From: Gemmobacter sp.
GTDB lineage: Bacteria > Pseudomonadota > Alphaproteobacteria > Rhodobacterales > Rhodobacteraceae
NCBI GenBank assembly: GCA_003509785.1
Contig: DOMY01000047.1
Span: 1 to 8,623 of the forward strand
Length of the DNA: 8,623 nt
Direction: 5' to 3'
Shown here: positions 1 through 5,641 of the stretch, in pieces
Position numbering within the stretch: position 1 is the first letter of the stretch
Layout: every line of letters begins with the position of its first letter
Position numbers and translations under genes: made by a program
The notes under the pieces: model-generated
What the model saw: only the letters and a program-made list of their open reading frames with translations
Told to the model about the DNA's origin: nothing
Databases searched by the model: none

Positions 1-457
1 TCCGATCTGGGCCTCGGAAATCGCCATCACGTTCAAGGAACCGCCCCATTCGATCTTTGATGATCACGCAGGCTGGCGGGAAAACGTGCTGGTCATCCGG
101 CTGCAGCCGAATGAAGGCATGAACCTGATGATGATGATCAAGGAGCCGGGTCCGGGCGGGATGCGCCTGACCCAGGTGCCGCTGGACATGAGCTTTGCCG
201 ATGCGCTGGGGGAAGATGGCGCCGACATTCCGGATGCCTATGAACGGCTGATCATGGATGTGATCCGGGGCAATCAGACCCTGTTCATGCGCGGCGACGA
301 GGTCGAGGCGGCCTGGGCCTGGACAGACCCGATCATTCAGGGCTGGGAAACCCGCGGCGAACGGCCGCGCGGCTATGATCCTGGCACATCCGGGCCAGAA
401 GATGCGCTGATGCTGATGCACCGCGACAGTCGCCGCTGGCGGGAGATCAAGGGATGA
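1..457 (+). CDS. zwf: Glucose-6-phosphate dehydrogenase, C-terminal part (gene truncated by window start)
   Basis: Only the last 151 codons are present, read from base 2 to the TGA at 455-457. The enzyme oxidises glucose-6-phosphate to 6-phosphogluconolactone with NAD(P)+ in the cytoplasm. The visible part matches the C-terminal beta-sheet domain of the family: ITFKEPPH near the edge, LVIRLQPNEGMNL in the middle, then DAYERLIMDVIRGNQTLF and WAWTDPIIQGW, and the usual tail with YDPGTSGPEDA. The GTG at 86 is internal, because the same frame is open and homologous upstream to the edge. The stop overlaps the ATG of pgl by 4 nt (ATGA), so the two are probably translationally coupled. The N-terminal NAD(P)-binding domain lies outside the window and cannot be assessed. 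Confidence 0.96.
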   Translation, partial: PIWASEIAITFKEPPHSIFDDHAGWRENVLVIRLQPNEGMNLMMMIKEPGPGGMRLTQVPLDMSFADALGEDGADIPDAYERLIMDVIRGNQTLFMRGDEVEAAWAWTDPIIQGWETRGERPRGYDPGTSGPEDALMLMHRDSRRWREIKG

Positions 458-1125
458 ATTTCGTCGAATATCCCGACCGCGAACTGCTGATGCTCAGCCT
501 CGCCGACCGTCTGGCGGGCGAACTGGGTGATTTTCTGCGGCGCGATGGCCGGGCTTCATTCTGTGTGCCGGGCGGCACAACGCCGGGGCCGATCTTTGAC
601 ACGCTGTCGGGTGTGGATCTGGACTGGCCGAATATCGCCGTGTTCCTGAACGACGAACGTTGGGTGGGTGAAGACAGCCCACGCTCCAACACGCGCCTTT
701 TGCGGGATCGCCTGCTGCGCGGGCGGGCTGTGGATGCGCAGCTGATCCCGCTCTATGCACCAGCCGAAAGGCCGGAAGACGCGTTGGATGCCCTTTGCGA
801 CGGTCTGCGCCCGCATCTGCCGATTTCCGTGCTGCTGCTGGGCATGGGGGCGGACATGCACACCGCAAGCCTGTTCCCCGGGGCAGATCGTCTGGCCGAT
901 GCGCTTGCGCCCGATGCCCCGATCCTGCTGCCCATGCGCGCCGAAGCCGCCGGAGAGCCGCGCATCACCCTTTCCGCCCCGGCGCTGGCAGGGGCGATGA
1001 ACATCCATATCCTGATAACCGGCGCTGAGAAACGTACGGCGCTGGAGCGTGCTGCCAGTCTGAAACCGCTTGAAGCGCCGGTTGCGGCAGTGTTGAAGAA
1101 TGCGACCGTCCACTGGGCGGAATAA
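454..1125 (+). CDS. pgl: 6-phosphogluconolactonase
   Basis: This 223-residue cytoplasmic enzyme hydrolyses 6-phosphogluconolactone, the product of Zwf, to 6-phosphogluconate. Family motifs appear in order: PGGTTP (residues 39-44, the sugar-phosphate loop usually written SGGSTP), DERWV (67-71), GMGADMHTASLFPG (130-143), EPRITLSAPAL (168-178) and ITGAEK (188-193). The length is normal for the SOL/DevB-type lactonase. The start at 454 overlaps the zwf stop by 4 nt and is preceded by GGGAGA inside zwf, consistent with coupling. The glycine of the common GxGxDGHxAS loop is methionine here (M135). The catalytic-region Asp and His are kept, so I expect an active enzyme; the change may simply be lineage-typical. 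Confidence 0.96.
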   Translation: MNFVEYPDRELLMLSLADRLAGELGDFLRRDGRASFCVPGGTTPGPIFDTLSGVDLDWPNIAVFLNDERWVGEDSPRSNTRLLRDRLLRGRAVDAQLIPLYAPAERPEDALDALCDGLRPHLPISVLLLGMGADMHTASLFPGADRLADALAPDAPILLPMRAEAAGEPRITLSAPALAGAMNIHILITGAEKRTALERAASLKPLEAPVAAVLKNATVHWAE

Positions 1126-1141
1126 TACAGGGACAGAACTC

Positions 1142-2743
1142 ATGGCCAGCCCGTTCGATGCGCTTCGCGCCCATCATGCCGCCACCCGTGACACGACCAT
1201 TGCCCAACTGTTCGACACAGCTGAACGGGCCGGGGCATTTTCGGCCCGCCATAATGGCCTGCTGTTCGATTTCTCCAAAACCAATATCGACCGGCAGGCG
1301 CTTGACCTGTTGATCGGCCTGGCCGAAGGCTCCGGCCTGTCCGAAAAGCGCGCGGCGATGTTCGGCGGTGCCCGGATCAACGAGACCGAAGGCCGTGCGG
1401 TTCTGCATACCGCGCTGCGCAATCTGGATACGCCCGTCATCGTCGATGGTCAGGATGTGATGCCCGAGGTTCGGGCAATTCTTGATCGGTGCGCGGGTTT
1501 TGCCGATGATGTGCGCGCGGGCCGTTTCACCGGGCAGGGCGGTCGGATCACGGATGTGGTGAACCTCGGCATCGGCGGCTCCGATCTTGGCCCCGCCATG
1601 GCCTGTATCGCGCTTGCCCCCTATGCCGACGGGCCGCGCTGCCATTTCGTGTCGAACGTCGATGGCGCCCATGTGGCCGATGTACTGAAGGGGCTGAACC
1701 CGGAAACCACTCTGGTCATCGTGGCCTCGAAAACCTTCACCACCATCGAAACCATCACCAATGCCGATACGGCAAAGGCCTGGATGGCGGGCAAGGTGGC
1801 CGATCCGGCGGCGCAATTCGCAGCCGTCTCCACCGCGCTGGACAAGACCGGCGCCTATGGCATCGCGCCCGAGCGCGTCTTCGGCTTTGAAGATTGGGTG
1901 GGGGGCCGCTATTCGATGTGGGGGCCCATCGGCCTTGCGCTGATGCTCGCCATCGGGCCGGACAATTTCCGCGCCTTCCTGGCAGGCGGCGCCGATATCG
2001 ACACCCATTTCCGCGAGGCGCCGCTGGCCGAAAACCTGCCGGTCCTGCTGGCGCTGGTGGGTATCTGGCACAACCAGATCTGCGGCCATGCCACCCGCGC
2101 CGTGCTGCCCTATGAACAGCGTCTGGCGCGGTTGCCCGCCTATCTCCAGCAGCTGGAGATGGAAAGTAACGGCAAGCGCGTGGCGATGGATGGCAGCGAT
2201 CTGCCCTTCGACAGCGGCCCGGTGGTCTGGGGCGAACCGGGCACCAATGGCCAGCACGCCTTCTATCAGCTGATCCATCAGGGCACCCGCATCGTGCCTT
2301 GCGAATTCCTGGTGGGCCGCGAAGGCTTTGAACCCGATCTGGCGCATCAGCACCTGCTGCTTGTGTCGAACTGCCTTGCCCAGTCCGAAGCCCTGATGCG
2401 TGGCCGCAGCCTGGAAGAGGCGCGCGCGATCATGGCGAAGAAAGGCCTGACCGGCGCCGAACTGGAACGCCAGGCCCGCCACCGCGTCTTCCCCGGCAAT
2501 CGCCCGTCGACGACACTGGCCTATCCGAAACTCACGCCCTTCGTGCTGGGTCAGATCATCGCACTGTATGAACAGCGCGTCTTCGTTGAAGGCGTGATCC
2601 TGGGCATCAACAGCTATGATCAATGGGGCGTCGAACTGGGCAAGGAACTGGCCCTGGCGCTGCAGCCGATCCTGGAAGGCAAGCAATCTGCCGAGGGCAA
2701 AGACGGCTCAACCCAGCAACTGGTTGCCTATCTGCGCGGCTGA
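1142..2743 (+). CDS. pgi: Glucose-6-phosphate isomerase
   Basis: This 533-residue cytoplasmic enzyme interconverts glucose-6-phosphate and fructose-6-phosphate, and here feeds or drains the Zwf-Pgl branch. Both classical signatures are present: WVGGRYSMWGP (252-262) and, near the C-terminus, LYEQRVFVEGVILGINSYDQ followed by WGVELGK ending at K501. The phosphate-binding segments LGIGGSDLGPA (from 142) and SKTFTT (196-201) are intact. The expected catalytic residues are present: E341 in MESNGKR, H372 in NGQHAFYQ and K501. I chose ATG 1142 because it has AGGGA about 10 nt upstream and gives the normal MASPFDALRAHH N-terminus. An in-frame ATG at 1100 would add 14 residues that lie within pgl and look like a frame extension. 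The gap after pgl is only 16 nt, so it is the same operon. Confidence 0.97.
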   Translation: MASPFDALRAHHAATRDTTIAQLFDTAERAGAFSARHNGLLFDFSKTNIDRQALDLLIGLAEGSGLSEKRAAMFGGARINETEGRAVLHTALRNLDTPVIVDGQDVMPEVRAILDRCAGFADDVRAGRFTGQGGRITDVVNLGIGGSDLGPAMACIALAPYADGPRCHFVSNVDGAHVADVLKGLNPETTLVIVASKTFTTIETITNADTAKAWMAGKVADPAAQFAAVSTALDKTGAYGIAPERVFGFEDWVGGRYSMWGPIGLALMLAIGPDNFRAFLAGGADIDTHFREAPLAENLPVLLALVGIWHNQICGHATRAVLPYEQRLARLPAYLQQLEMESNGKRVAMDGSDLPFDSGPVVWGEPGTNGQHAFYQLIHQGTRIVPCEFLVGREGFEPDLAHQHLLLVSNCLAQSEALMRGRSLEEARAIMAKKGLTGAELERQARHRVFPGNRPSTTLAYPKLTPFVLGQIIALYEQRVFVEGVILGINSYDQWGVELGKELALALQPILEGKQSAEGKDGSTQQLVAYLRG

Positions 2744-2795
2744 TCCGGCATTTCGGGGGCGGTTATCATCTTCCCCCGATCCCGTCTTCCCGTTG

Positions 2796-2836
2796 TCAAA
2801 ATATCCTGCGGGGGTCCGGGGGCGCAAAGCCCCCGG
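2796..2836. terminator. Conserved-looking intergenic hairpin between convergent pgi and ridA-type genes
   Basis: An AT-rich box (TCAAAATATCCTGCGGGGGT, 2796-2815) is followed by a perfect 8-bp stem, CCGGGGGC (2816-2823) and GCCCCCGG (2829-2836), with loop GCAAA. On the plus strand CCTTTGTC follows. On the minus strand the stem is followed by ACCCCCGCAGGATATTTTGA. It sits between the pgi stop and the stop of the oppositely oriented RidA-family gene, so a bidirectional terminator is the natural reading. There is no classical U-run directly after the stem in either direction. From memory, this AAAATATCC-hairpin arrangement recurs downstream of genes in many Rhodobacteraceae genomes, so it may be a dispersed repeat. 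Confidence 0.65.
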
Positions 2837-2842
2837 CCTTTG

Positions 2843-3196
2843 TCATTTCAGCGCGGCGGTGACGATCACTTCCACCTTGTATTCCGGGGCGGCCAGCTTG
2901 GCCTCACCCGTGGCACGGGCGGGGGTGTGGCCCTGCGGCACCCAGGCGTCCCAGACGGCATTCATCTCGGCAAAATCCGCCATATCGGCCAGCCAGATCT
3001 GCGTCGACAGGATGCGCGTCTTGTCGGTGCCTGCCTCGGCCAGAATACGGTCCACTTCGGCCAGGCAGGTGCGGGTCTGATCTGCAACGCTGTCGCCGGG
3101 ATTGCCCACCTGGCCTGCCAACCAGATGATGCCATTATAGCAGACGCCTTCGCTCATCCGGGCGCCGGTGCCAATGCGCTTGATATCGTCGTTCAT
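2843..3196 (-). CDS. RidA (YjgF/YER057c/UK114) family protein
   Basis: This 117-residue single-domain protein belongs to the Rid superfamily, whose archetype RidA hydrolyses reactive enamine/imine intermediates made by PLP enzymes. Visible family features are CYNGIIWLAGQVG (19-31), DQTRTCLAEVDRILAEAG (39-56), and the C-terminal block HTPARATGEAKLA (90-102) followed by YKVEVIVTA. The arginine that binds the substrate carboxylate in active Rid proteins corresponds to R94, and E109 matches the conserved glutamate, so deaminase activity is plausible. Rid proteins without that Arg are not expected to be deaminases. The start is firm: AGGAGGT (3201-3207 on this strand) lies 4 nt upstream of the ATG. 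It is transcribed alone, convergent with pgi, and its physiological substrate is unknown. Confidence 0.93.
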   Translation of the reverse strand: MNDDIKRIGTGARMSEGVCYNGIIWLAGQVGNPGDSVADQTRTCLAEVDRILAEAGTDKTRILSTQIWLADMADFAEMNAVWDAWVPQGHTPARATGEAKLAAPEYKVEVIVTAALK

Positions 3197-3324
3197 GCGA
3201 ACCTCCTGAAATCCAACAAGGTTGTGCTATCGCCTGTCTTGCCGAAAGGAAAGCGCCTTCGGACAGGGGGATGGCTGGGGAACGGGCACCGCACGAATCA
3301 CGCGTTTGTGTAAAATTGTTCCAT

Positions 3325-3353
3325 CTGGCAAGCGGTCAAACTGCCCGTAAAAT
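3325..3353 (+). promoter_or_regulatory. Probable sigma70 promoter for the CHAP-domain gene
   Basis: CTGGCA (3325-3330) is followed after exactly 17 nt by TAAAAT (3348-3353), a 4/6 and 5/6 match to TTGACA and TATAAT. Transcription would start near 3360 and give a leader of about 130 nt before the ATG at 3490. This is an inference from motif and spacing only; the local AT-richness in a GC-rich genome supports it. Confidence 0.45.
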
Positions 3354-3358
3354 ACACA

Positions 3359-3442
3359 CAGGCAGAATCTTGCCGCAGTGCAGCAGCAGACAGGCAGGTT
3401 TCCCCTGCCCGAATTCAGGTCATCTGGTCAGAGTGCAGGCAG
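3359..3442 (+). repeat. Three direct CAGGCAG repeats in the CHAP gene leader
   Basis: Identical heptamers occur at 3359-3365, 3391-3397 and 3436-3442. The middle copy overlaps the left arm of a small hairpin GGCAGG-TTTCC-CCTGCC (3393-3409). They lie downstream of the predicted promoter. They could be regulator or sRNA contact sites, but heptamers of this composition can recur by chance in GC-rich DNA. Confidence 0.3.
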
Positions 3443-3489
3443 TTGTGCCAGTCATGCACAGCCGCAACGCCAGACCGGAATGACAACGC

Positions 3490-4068
3490 ATGATCGCCAA
3501 AACGGTTTCCGTCACCCTGCTTGCCCTTACCCTGATTGCGCAGGCGCCACAGGCACAGGCGGCCCGGGATGATGAGCACCGCGTTTCGGTTTCATCTTCG
3601 CGCAGCAAAGCCGCAGCCCAGGAAAAGCATGCCGAAGATCCGGCGCTGATCCGTGCCGCCCTGAAGGAAACCGTGGCCGCGGTGACCAGCACCACACCGC
3701 GCAACCGCCGCATCTGGTGCGTTCCGTTTGCCCGTGCCGTGACCGGGATCGAGCTGAAGGGCAATGCCGTCACCTGGTGGAAGCAGGCTGCCGATCGCTA
3801 TCAGCGGGGTTCAGAGCCGAAGATCGGCGCCATCATGAATTTCCGCGCCACCCGCAAGATGCCGATGGGCCATCTGGCCGTGGTGTCCCATGTGGTCGAT
3901 GAGCGGCGCATCCTGATCGATCAGGCAAACTGGGTGCGCAATCGCATCACGCAAGACACTTTGGTGGTGGATATCTCTGCAGCAAATGACTGGTCGCAGG
4001 TCCGGGTGGAAAATACCGGCGGCACCCTCGGCGCGCCTTACCCGGTTTTCGGCTTTATCTACAACTGA
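3490..4068 (+). CDS. Exported CHAP-domain protein (putative peptidoglycan amidase/endopeptidase)
   Basis: This 192-residue protein starts with a signal peptide: MIAK, then a hydrophobic VSVTLLALTLIAQA stretch, with likely cleavage after AQA near residue 24-25. A charged, low-complexity linker follows (about 26-65), then a CHAP domain (about 70-192). CHAP domains are papain-like cysteine hydrolases, many of which cut peptidoglycan amide bonds. The expected nucleophile is C77 in IWCVPFAR and the base is H128 in GHLAVVSHV, with N147 in IDQANW a candidate third residue. The domain's W-rich segment VTWWKQA and the structured C-terminal region are also present. The likely site of action is the periplasm. 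Only a weak GGA precedes the start. The gene stands alone, with its own promoter and a perfect downstream hairpin. Its exact substrate cannot be told from sequence. Confidence 0.88.
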   Translation: MIAKTVSVTLLALTLIAQAPQAQAARDDEHRVSVSSSRSKAAAQEKHAEDPALIRAALKETVAAVTSTTPRNRRIWCVPFARAVTGIELKGNAVTWWKQAADRYQRGSEPKIGAIMNFRATRKMPMGHLAVVSHVVDERRILIDQANWVRNRITQDTLVVDISAANDWSQVRVENTGGTLGAPYPVFGFIYN

Positions 4069-4087
4069 CGACGGGCATCACGCCATG

Positions 4088-4126
4088 AAAACCAAAAGAC
4101 CGGCGCTCTGCCGGTCTTTTGGTTTT
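4088..4126. terminator. Perfect 17-bp bidirectional terminator between CHAP gene and tRNA-Gly
   Basis: The arms 4088-4104 and 4110-4126 are exact reverse complements (AAAACCAAAAGACCGGC), with a 5-nt loop GCTCT. The plus strand ends in a T5 run (4123-4127), giving an intrinsic terminator 19 nt after the CHAP stop. In the minus direction the same stem is reached 22 nt after the tRNA CCA and ends in TTTT. One hairpin therefore serves both converging transcripts. Confidence 0.9.
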
Positions 4127-4148
4127 TATCAGCTGTGTTTGGGAAATC

Positions 4149-4222
4149 TGGAGCGGGTGAAGGGAATCGAACCCTCGTCATCAGCTTGGGAAGCTGCGGC
4201 TCTACCATTGAGCTACACCCGC
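4149..4222 (-). tRNA. tRNA-Gly, anticodon CCC, with encoded CCA
   Basis: Read on the minus strand, it folds as a 71-nt tRNA plus CCA. The acceptor stem is GCGGGTG/CACCCGC (perfect), the D arm GCTC-AATGGTA-GAGC, the anticodon loop TTCCCAA (anticodon CCC, reading GGG), the variable loop TGAC, and the T arm GAGGG-TTCGATT-CCCTT. The discriminator is U73 and the 3' CCA is encoded (4149-4151). It closely resembles E. coli glyU. The top anticodon-stem pair 27-43 is a G-A mismatch; the other four pairs are intact. Confidence 0.97.
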
Positions 4223-4232
4223 GACAGGCATT

Positions 4233-4261
4233 GACCTAAGCGAGACGGCGCGCCTCGTCAA
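4233..4261 (-). promoter_or_regulatory. Probable promoter of tRNA-Gly
   Basis: On the minus strand TTGACG (4261-4256) is separated by 17 nt from TAGGTC (4238-4233). The -35 is a 5/6 match and the -10 is weak (3/6). The start point would fall about 4 nt before the mature 5' end, as is usual for tRNA genes. The spacer is GC-rich (GGCGCGCCGTCTCG), reminiscent of a stringent-type discriminator context. Confidence 0.55.
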
Positions 4262-4286
4262 GGGGCCAATGGATGGTCACGAAAGC

Positions 4287-4316
4287 AAAAAAACGGGCCC
4301 GCAACGCGCGGGCCCG
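4287..4316 (-). terminator. Intrinsic terminator of the fasciclin gene
   Basis: Read on the minus strand, a perfect 9-bp stem CGGGCCCGC/GCGGGCCCG (4316-4308 and 4302-4294) with loop GCGTT is followed at once by a T7 run (4293-4287). It begins 26 nt after the fasciclin stop. It is the only textbook GC-stem plus U-run in the window and ends the minus-strand cluster before the tRNA. Confidence 0.93.
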
Positions 4317-4341
4317 GTCCGTCATTTCAGCGCGCCAGCAA

Positions 4342-4887
4342 TCAGGAGGCGGGCAGCAGCACGGTGTCGATCACATGGATCACGCCGTTCGATTGCTTCA
4401 CATCCGCGATGGTCACGGTGGCAATATTGCCCTGACCGTCCTTGATCTGCACCTTGTCGCCGTCCATCATCGCGGTGAATTCGCAGCCGCCCACGGTTTT
4501 CACCGGGTGCATGCCGCCATCATCGGCGATCATCTTCACGATGGCTTCCGACATGGCTTCGGCACCCACGACGTGGCAGGTCAGGATCTTGGTCAGCTGA
4601 TCCTTGTTTTCGGGCTTCAGAAGGCCTTCCACCGTGCCTGCGGGCAGCTTTTCAAAGGCGGCATTGGTGGGGGCGAAGACGGTGAAGGGGCCTGCGCCTT
4701 GCAGGGTTTCCACCAGACCAGCGGCCTGAACGGCGGCAACCAGCGTGGTGTGATCGGCCGAGTTCACGGCGTTTTCGACAATGTTCTTGTCTTCATACAT
4801 CGCGGCGCCGCCAACCATCGGGTTTTCAGCGAAGGCTGCAAAAGCGGAAACGGCGAAAGCAGCGGTGGCCATCATCATGGTCTTCAT
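4342..4887 (-). CDS. Exported fasciclin (FAS1) domain protein
   Basis: This 181-residue protein has a signal peptide (MKTMMMATAAFAVSAFAAFA, cleavage near residue 20) and one FAS1 domain (about 36-180), a fold found in secreted adhesion proteins. The two conserved FAS1 blocks are visible: H1 FTVFAPTNAAFEK (68-80) and H2 SNGVIHVIDTVLLP (166-179). The usual YH dipeptide after H1 is CH here (ILTCHVV, C104). A second cysteine, C135, lies in VGGCEF, so a disulfide C104-C135 in the periplasm is plausible. GGGAG precedes the ATG. The gene lies 106 nt after an ECF sigma/RskA pair and has its own ECF-like promoter, as do the SigK-controlled FAS1 proteins MPT70/MPT83 of mycobacteria. Its molecular role is unknown; FAS1 identity is firm. 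Confidence 0.93.
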   Translation of the reverse strand: MKTMMMATAAFAVSAFAAFAENPMVGGAAMYEDKNIVENAVNSADHTTLVAAVQAAGLVETLQGAGPFTVFAPTNAAFEKLPAGTVEGLLKPENKDQLTKILTCHVVGAEAMSEAIVKMIADDGGMHPVKTVGGCEFTAMMDGDKVQIKDGQGNIATVTIADVKQSNGVIHVIDTVLLPAS

Positions 4888-4906
4888 CGGTATCTCCCTA
4901 AACGAG

Positions 4907-4933
4907 AACCCGGGCGGCCTTTCCGGCCGGGTT
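4907..4933 (-). promoter_or_regulatory. Stem-loop in the fasciclin 5' leader
   Basis: On the minus strand AACCCGGCCGG and CCGCCCGGGTT pair in 10 of 11 positions (one C-C mismatch) around loop AAAGG. It ends 9 nt before the GGGAG ribosome binding site and begins almost exactly where the ECF-like promoter predicts the transcript start. A 5'-terminal stem-loop of this kind commonly protects abundant mRNAs from decay; that function is inferred. Confidence 0.55.
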
Positions 4934-4939
4934 ACAGAA

Positions 4940-4967
4940 GATACGGGGGGCGCGAGCGATTGGTTTC
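4940..4967 (-). promoter_or_regulatory. ECF-type promoter of the fasciclin gene
   Basis: On the minus strand GAAACC (4967-4962), within GGTGAAACC, is followed after 16 nt by CGTATC (4945-4940). This AAC-type -35 with a CGT-type -10 is the general pattern of ECF sigma promoters. It sits in the 106-nt gap between the anti-sigma and fasciclin genes. The start point would be near 4933. Most of the spacer forms one arm of a perfect 9-bp inverted repeat, GCGCGAGCG/CGCTCGCGC (4950-4958 and 4970-4978). Recognition by the adjacent sigma factor is inferred from context. Confidence 0.55.
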
Positions 4968-4978
4968 ACCGCTCGCGC
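4950..4978. repeat. 9-bp inverted repeat overlapping the fasciclin promoter
   Basis: GCGCGAGCG (4950-4958) and CGCTCGCGC (4970-4978) are exact reverse complements with an 11-nt loop. It lies 15 nt beyond the anti-sigma stop. No U-run follows, so it is not a standard intrinsic terminator. It could weakly attenuate read-through from the sigma operon, or be an operator over the -35 and spacer. Confidence 0.5.
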
Positions 4979-4993
4979 TCCTGTGATCGCAGT

Positions 4994-5641
4994 TTATCCG
5001 CCGTCAACTGCAGGCAGTTCGGCCGCAGCCACCACCGGCCCGGTCGGCGCCCCTGTGGGCGATCCGCCCGCCGGTTCAAGCGATACAGCCAGAACCCAGC
5101 CCGCGGGCGGGCGCGGGTATTCGACATCCAGCCCGGCCGTGCCGATCAGGCCCAGCGACACCGGCGCAGCACCCGGGGCGATGGCCCAGAATTCGTAGGT
5201 CTGTCCCTCCGGCGCGGCCGTCCCTGCAACCTGAACAAGCTGCAGCCGCTGGCCATCGTGCCTTGCCTCGAACTGCAGCGCCGATTCCGCGCCGCCCAGG
5301 GTTGCCACAACCTCGGCCGGAGGCGGGTTCTGCGGCACCACCAGCAGCAAGGCCATGGAGACGGCCCCGGCCACAGCGATACCGCCCAGCCAGCCGCCAA
5401 ACCGCTTCAGCCGCCCGGCGGGGCGCGGAAACAGCCGTGCTTCGATCTGCGGCATCAGACTGGGGGCTTTGGCCGGGGCGAATTCATCGTTCAGATGCTC
5501 CAGCGCATTCTGCCAATCGCCCACGGCGCGTTCCAGCCGCGCATCCCGGGCCATGCGGCGCGCAAAATCCTCGCGTTCGTCCAGGGGCAGGGTGCCCAGC
5601 ACATATTCGCCAGCCTTGATGCGGTCTTCTTCCTCGCTCAT
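4994..5641 (-). CDS. RskA-type membrane anti-sigma factor
   Basis: This 215-residue protein is the likely inhibitor of the sigma factor encoded just before it. Its N-terminal cytoplasmic anti-sigma domain (about 1-60) has the family pattern AGEYVLGTLPLDEREDF (10-26) and lacks the HxxxCxxC zinc motif of ZAS-type anti-sigmas. A basic stretch precedes a single membrane segment (about 82-103, GGWLGGIAVAGAVSMALLLV). The C-terminal RskA-type domain (about 105-215), probably periplasmic, shows TYEFWAIAPG (148-157) and LAVSLEPAGGSPTGAPTGPV (184-203), typical of the RskA C-terminal family. The ATG overlaps the sigma stop by 4 nt and has GGGGAGG 7 nt upstream. In such pairs, proteolysis of the anti-sigma or sigma redox changes release the sigma; the signal here is not known. 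Confidence 0.92.
   Translation of the reverse strand: MSEEEDRIKAGEYVLGTLPLDEREDFARRMARDARLERAVGDWQNALEHLNDEFAPAKAPSLMPQIEARLFPRPAGRLKRFGGWLGGIAVAGAVSMALLLVVPQNPPPAEVVATLGGAESALQFEARHDGQRLQLVQVAGTAAPEGQTYEFWAIAPGAAPVSLGLIGTAGLDVEYPRPPAGWVLAVSLEPAGGSPTGAPTGPVVAAAELPAVDGG

Larger units (their letters stand above)
3197..3489. other. Divergent intergenic region between the RidA-type gene and the CHAP gene
   Basis: This 293-nt stretch contains no credible gene. It carries the strong RidA-gene ribosome binding site at its left edge and an imperfect inverted repeat near 3233-3266 (CCTGTC...GACAGG, with CCGAAAGG/CCTTCGG inside). Further right are a likely plus-strand promoter (3325-3353), a 6-bp hairpin GGCAGG/CCTGCC (3393-3409) and three CAGGCAG copies. 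I see no clear minus-strand -35/-10 pair for the RidA gene. Confidence 0.6.

Noticed and set aside
454..1125. Gly-to-Met change in the pgl GxGxDGHxAS loop as a sign of loss of function
   Set aside because: All other motifs including the Asp and His of the loop are intact and the gene is in its normal operon, so a lineage variant is more likely.
1100..1141. Alternative pgi start at ATG 1100
   Set aside because: The 14 extra residues lie within pgl and do not look like a PGI N-terminus, whereas ATG 1142 has AGGGA at proper spacing.
965..2686. A 573-codon open minus-strand frame opposite pgi
   Set aside because: pgi is certain from its catalytic motifs; this frame has no domain or start signal and is a codon-bias shadow.
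3271..3483. Small plus-strand frames in the RidA/CHAP intergenic region
   Set aside because: No ribosome binding site, no coding-like composition and no recognisable protein features; the region reads better as promoter and leader.
4149..4222. tRNA-Gly as an integration site for a genomic island
   Set aside because: No integrase gene and no repeat of the tRNA 3' end are visible in the window, and both flanks look like core chromosome.
4273..4986. A plus-strand frame rich in Gly and His opposite the fasciclin gene
   Set aside because: It starts inside the terminator region and is antisense to a gene with signal peptide and both FAS1 blocks.
4994..5641. Zinc-binding (ZAS/ChrR-type) anti-sigma factor
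   Set aside because: The protein has no cysteine at all and no HxxxCxxC motif; the membrane segment and C-terminal pattern fit the RskA type.
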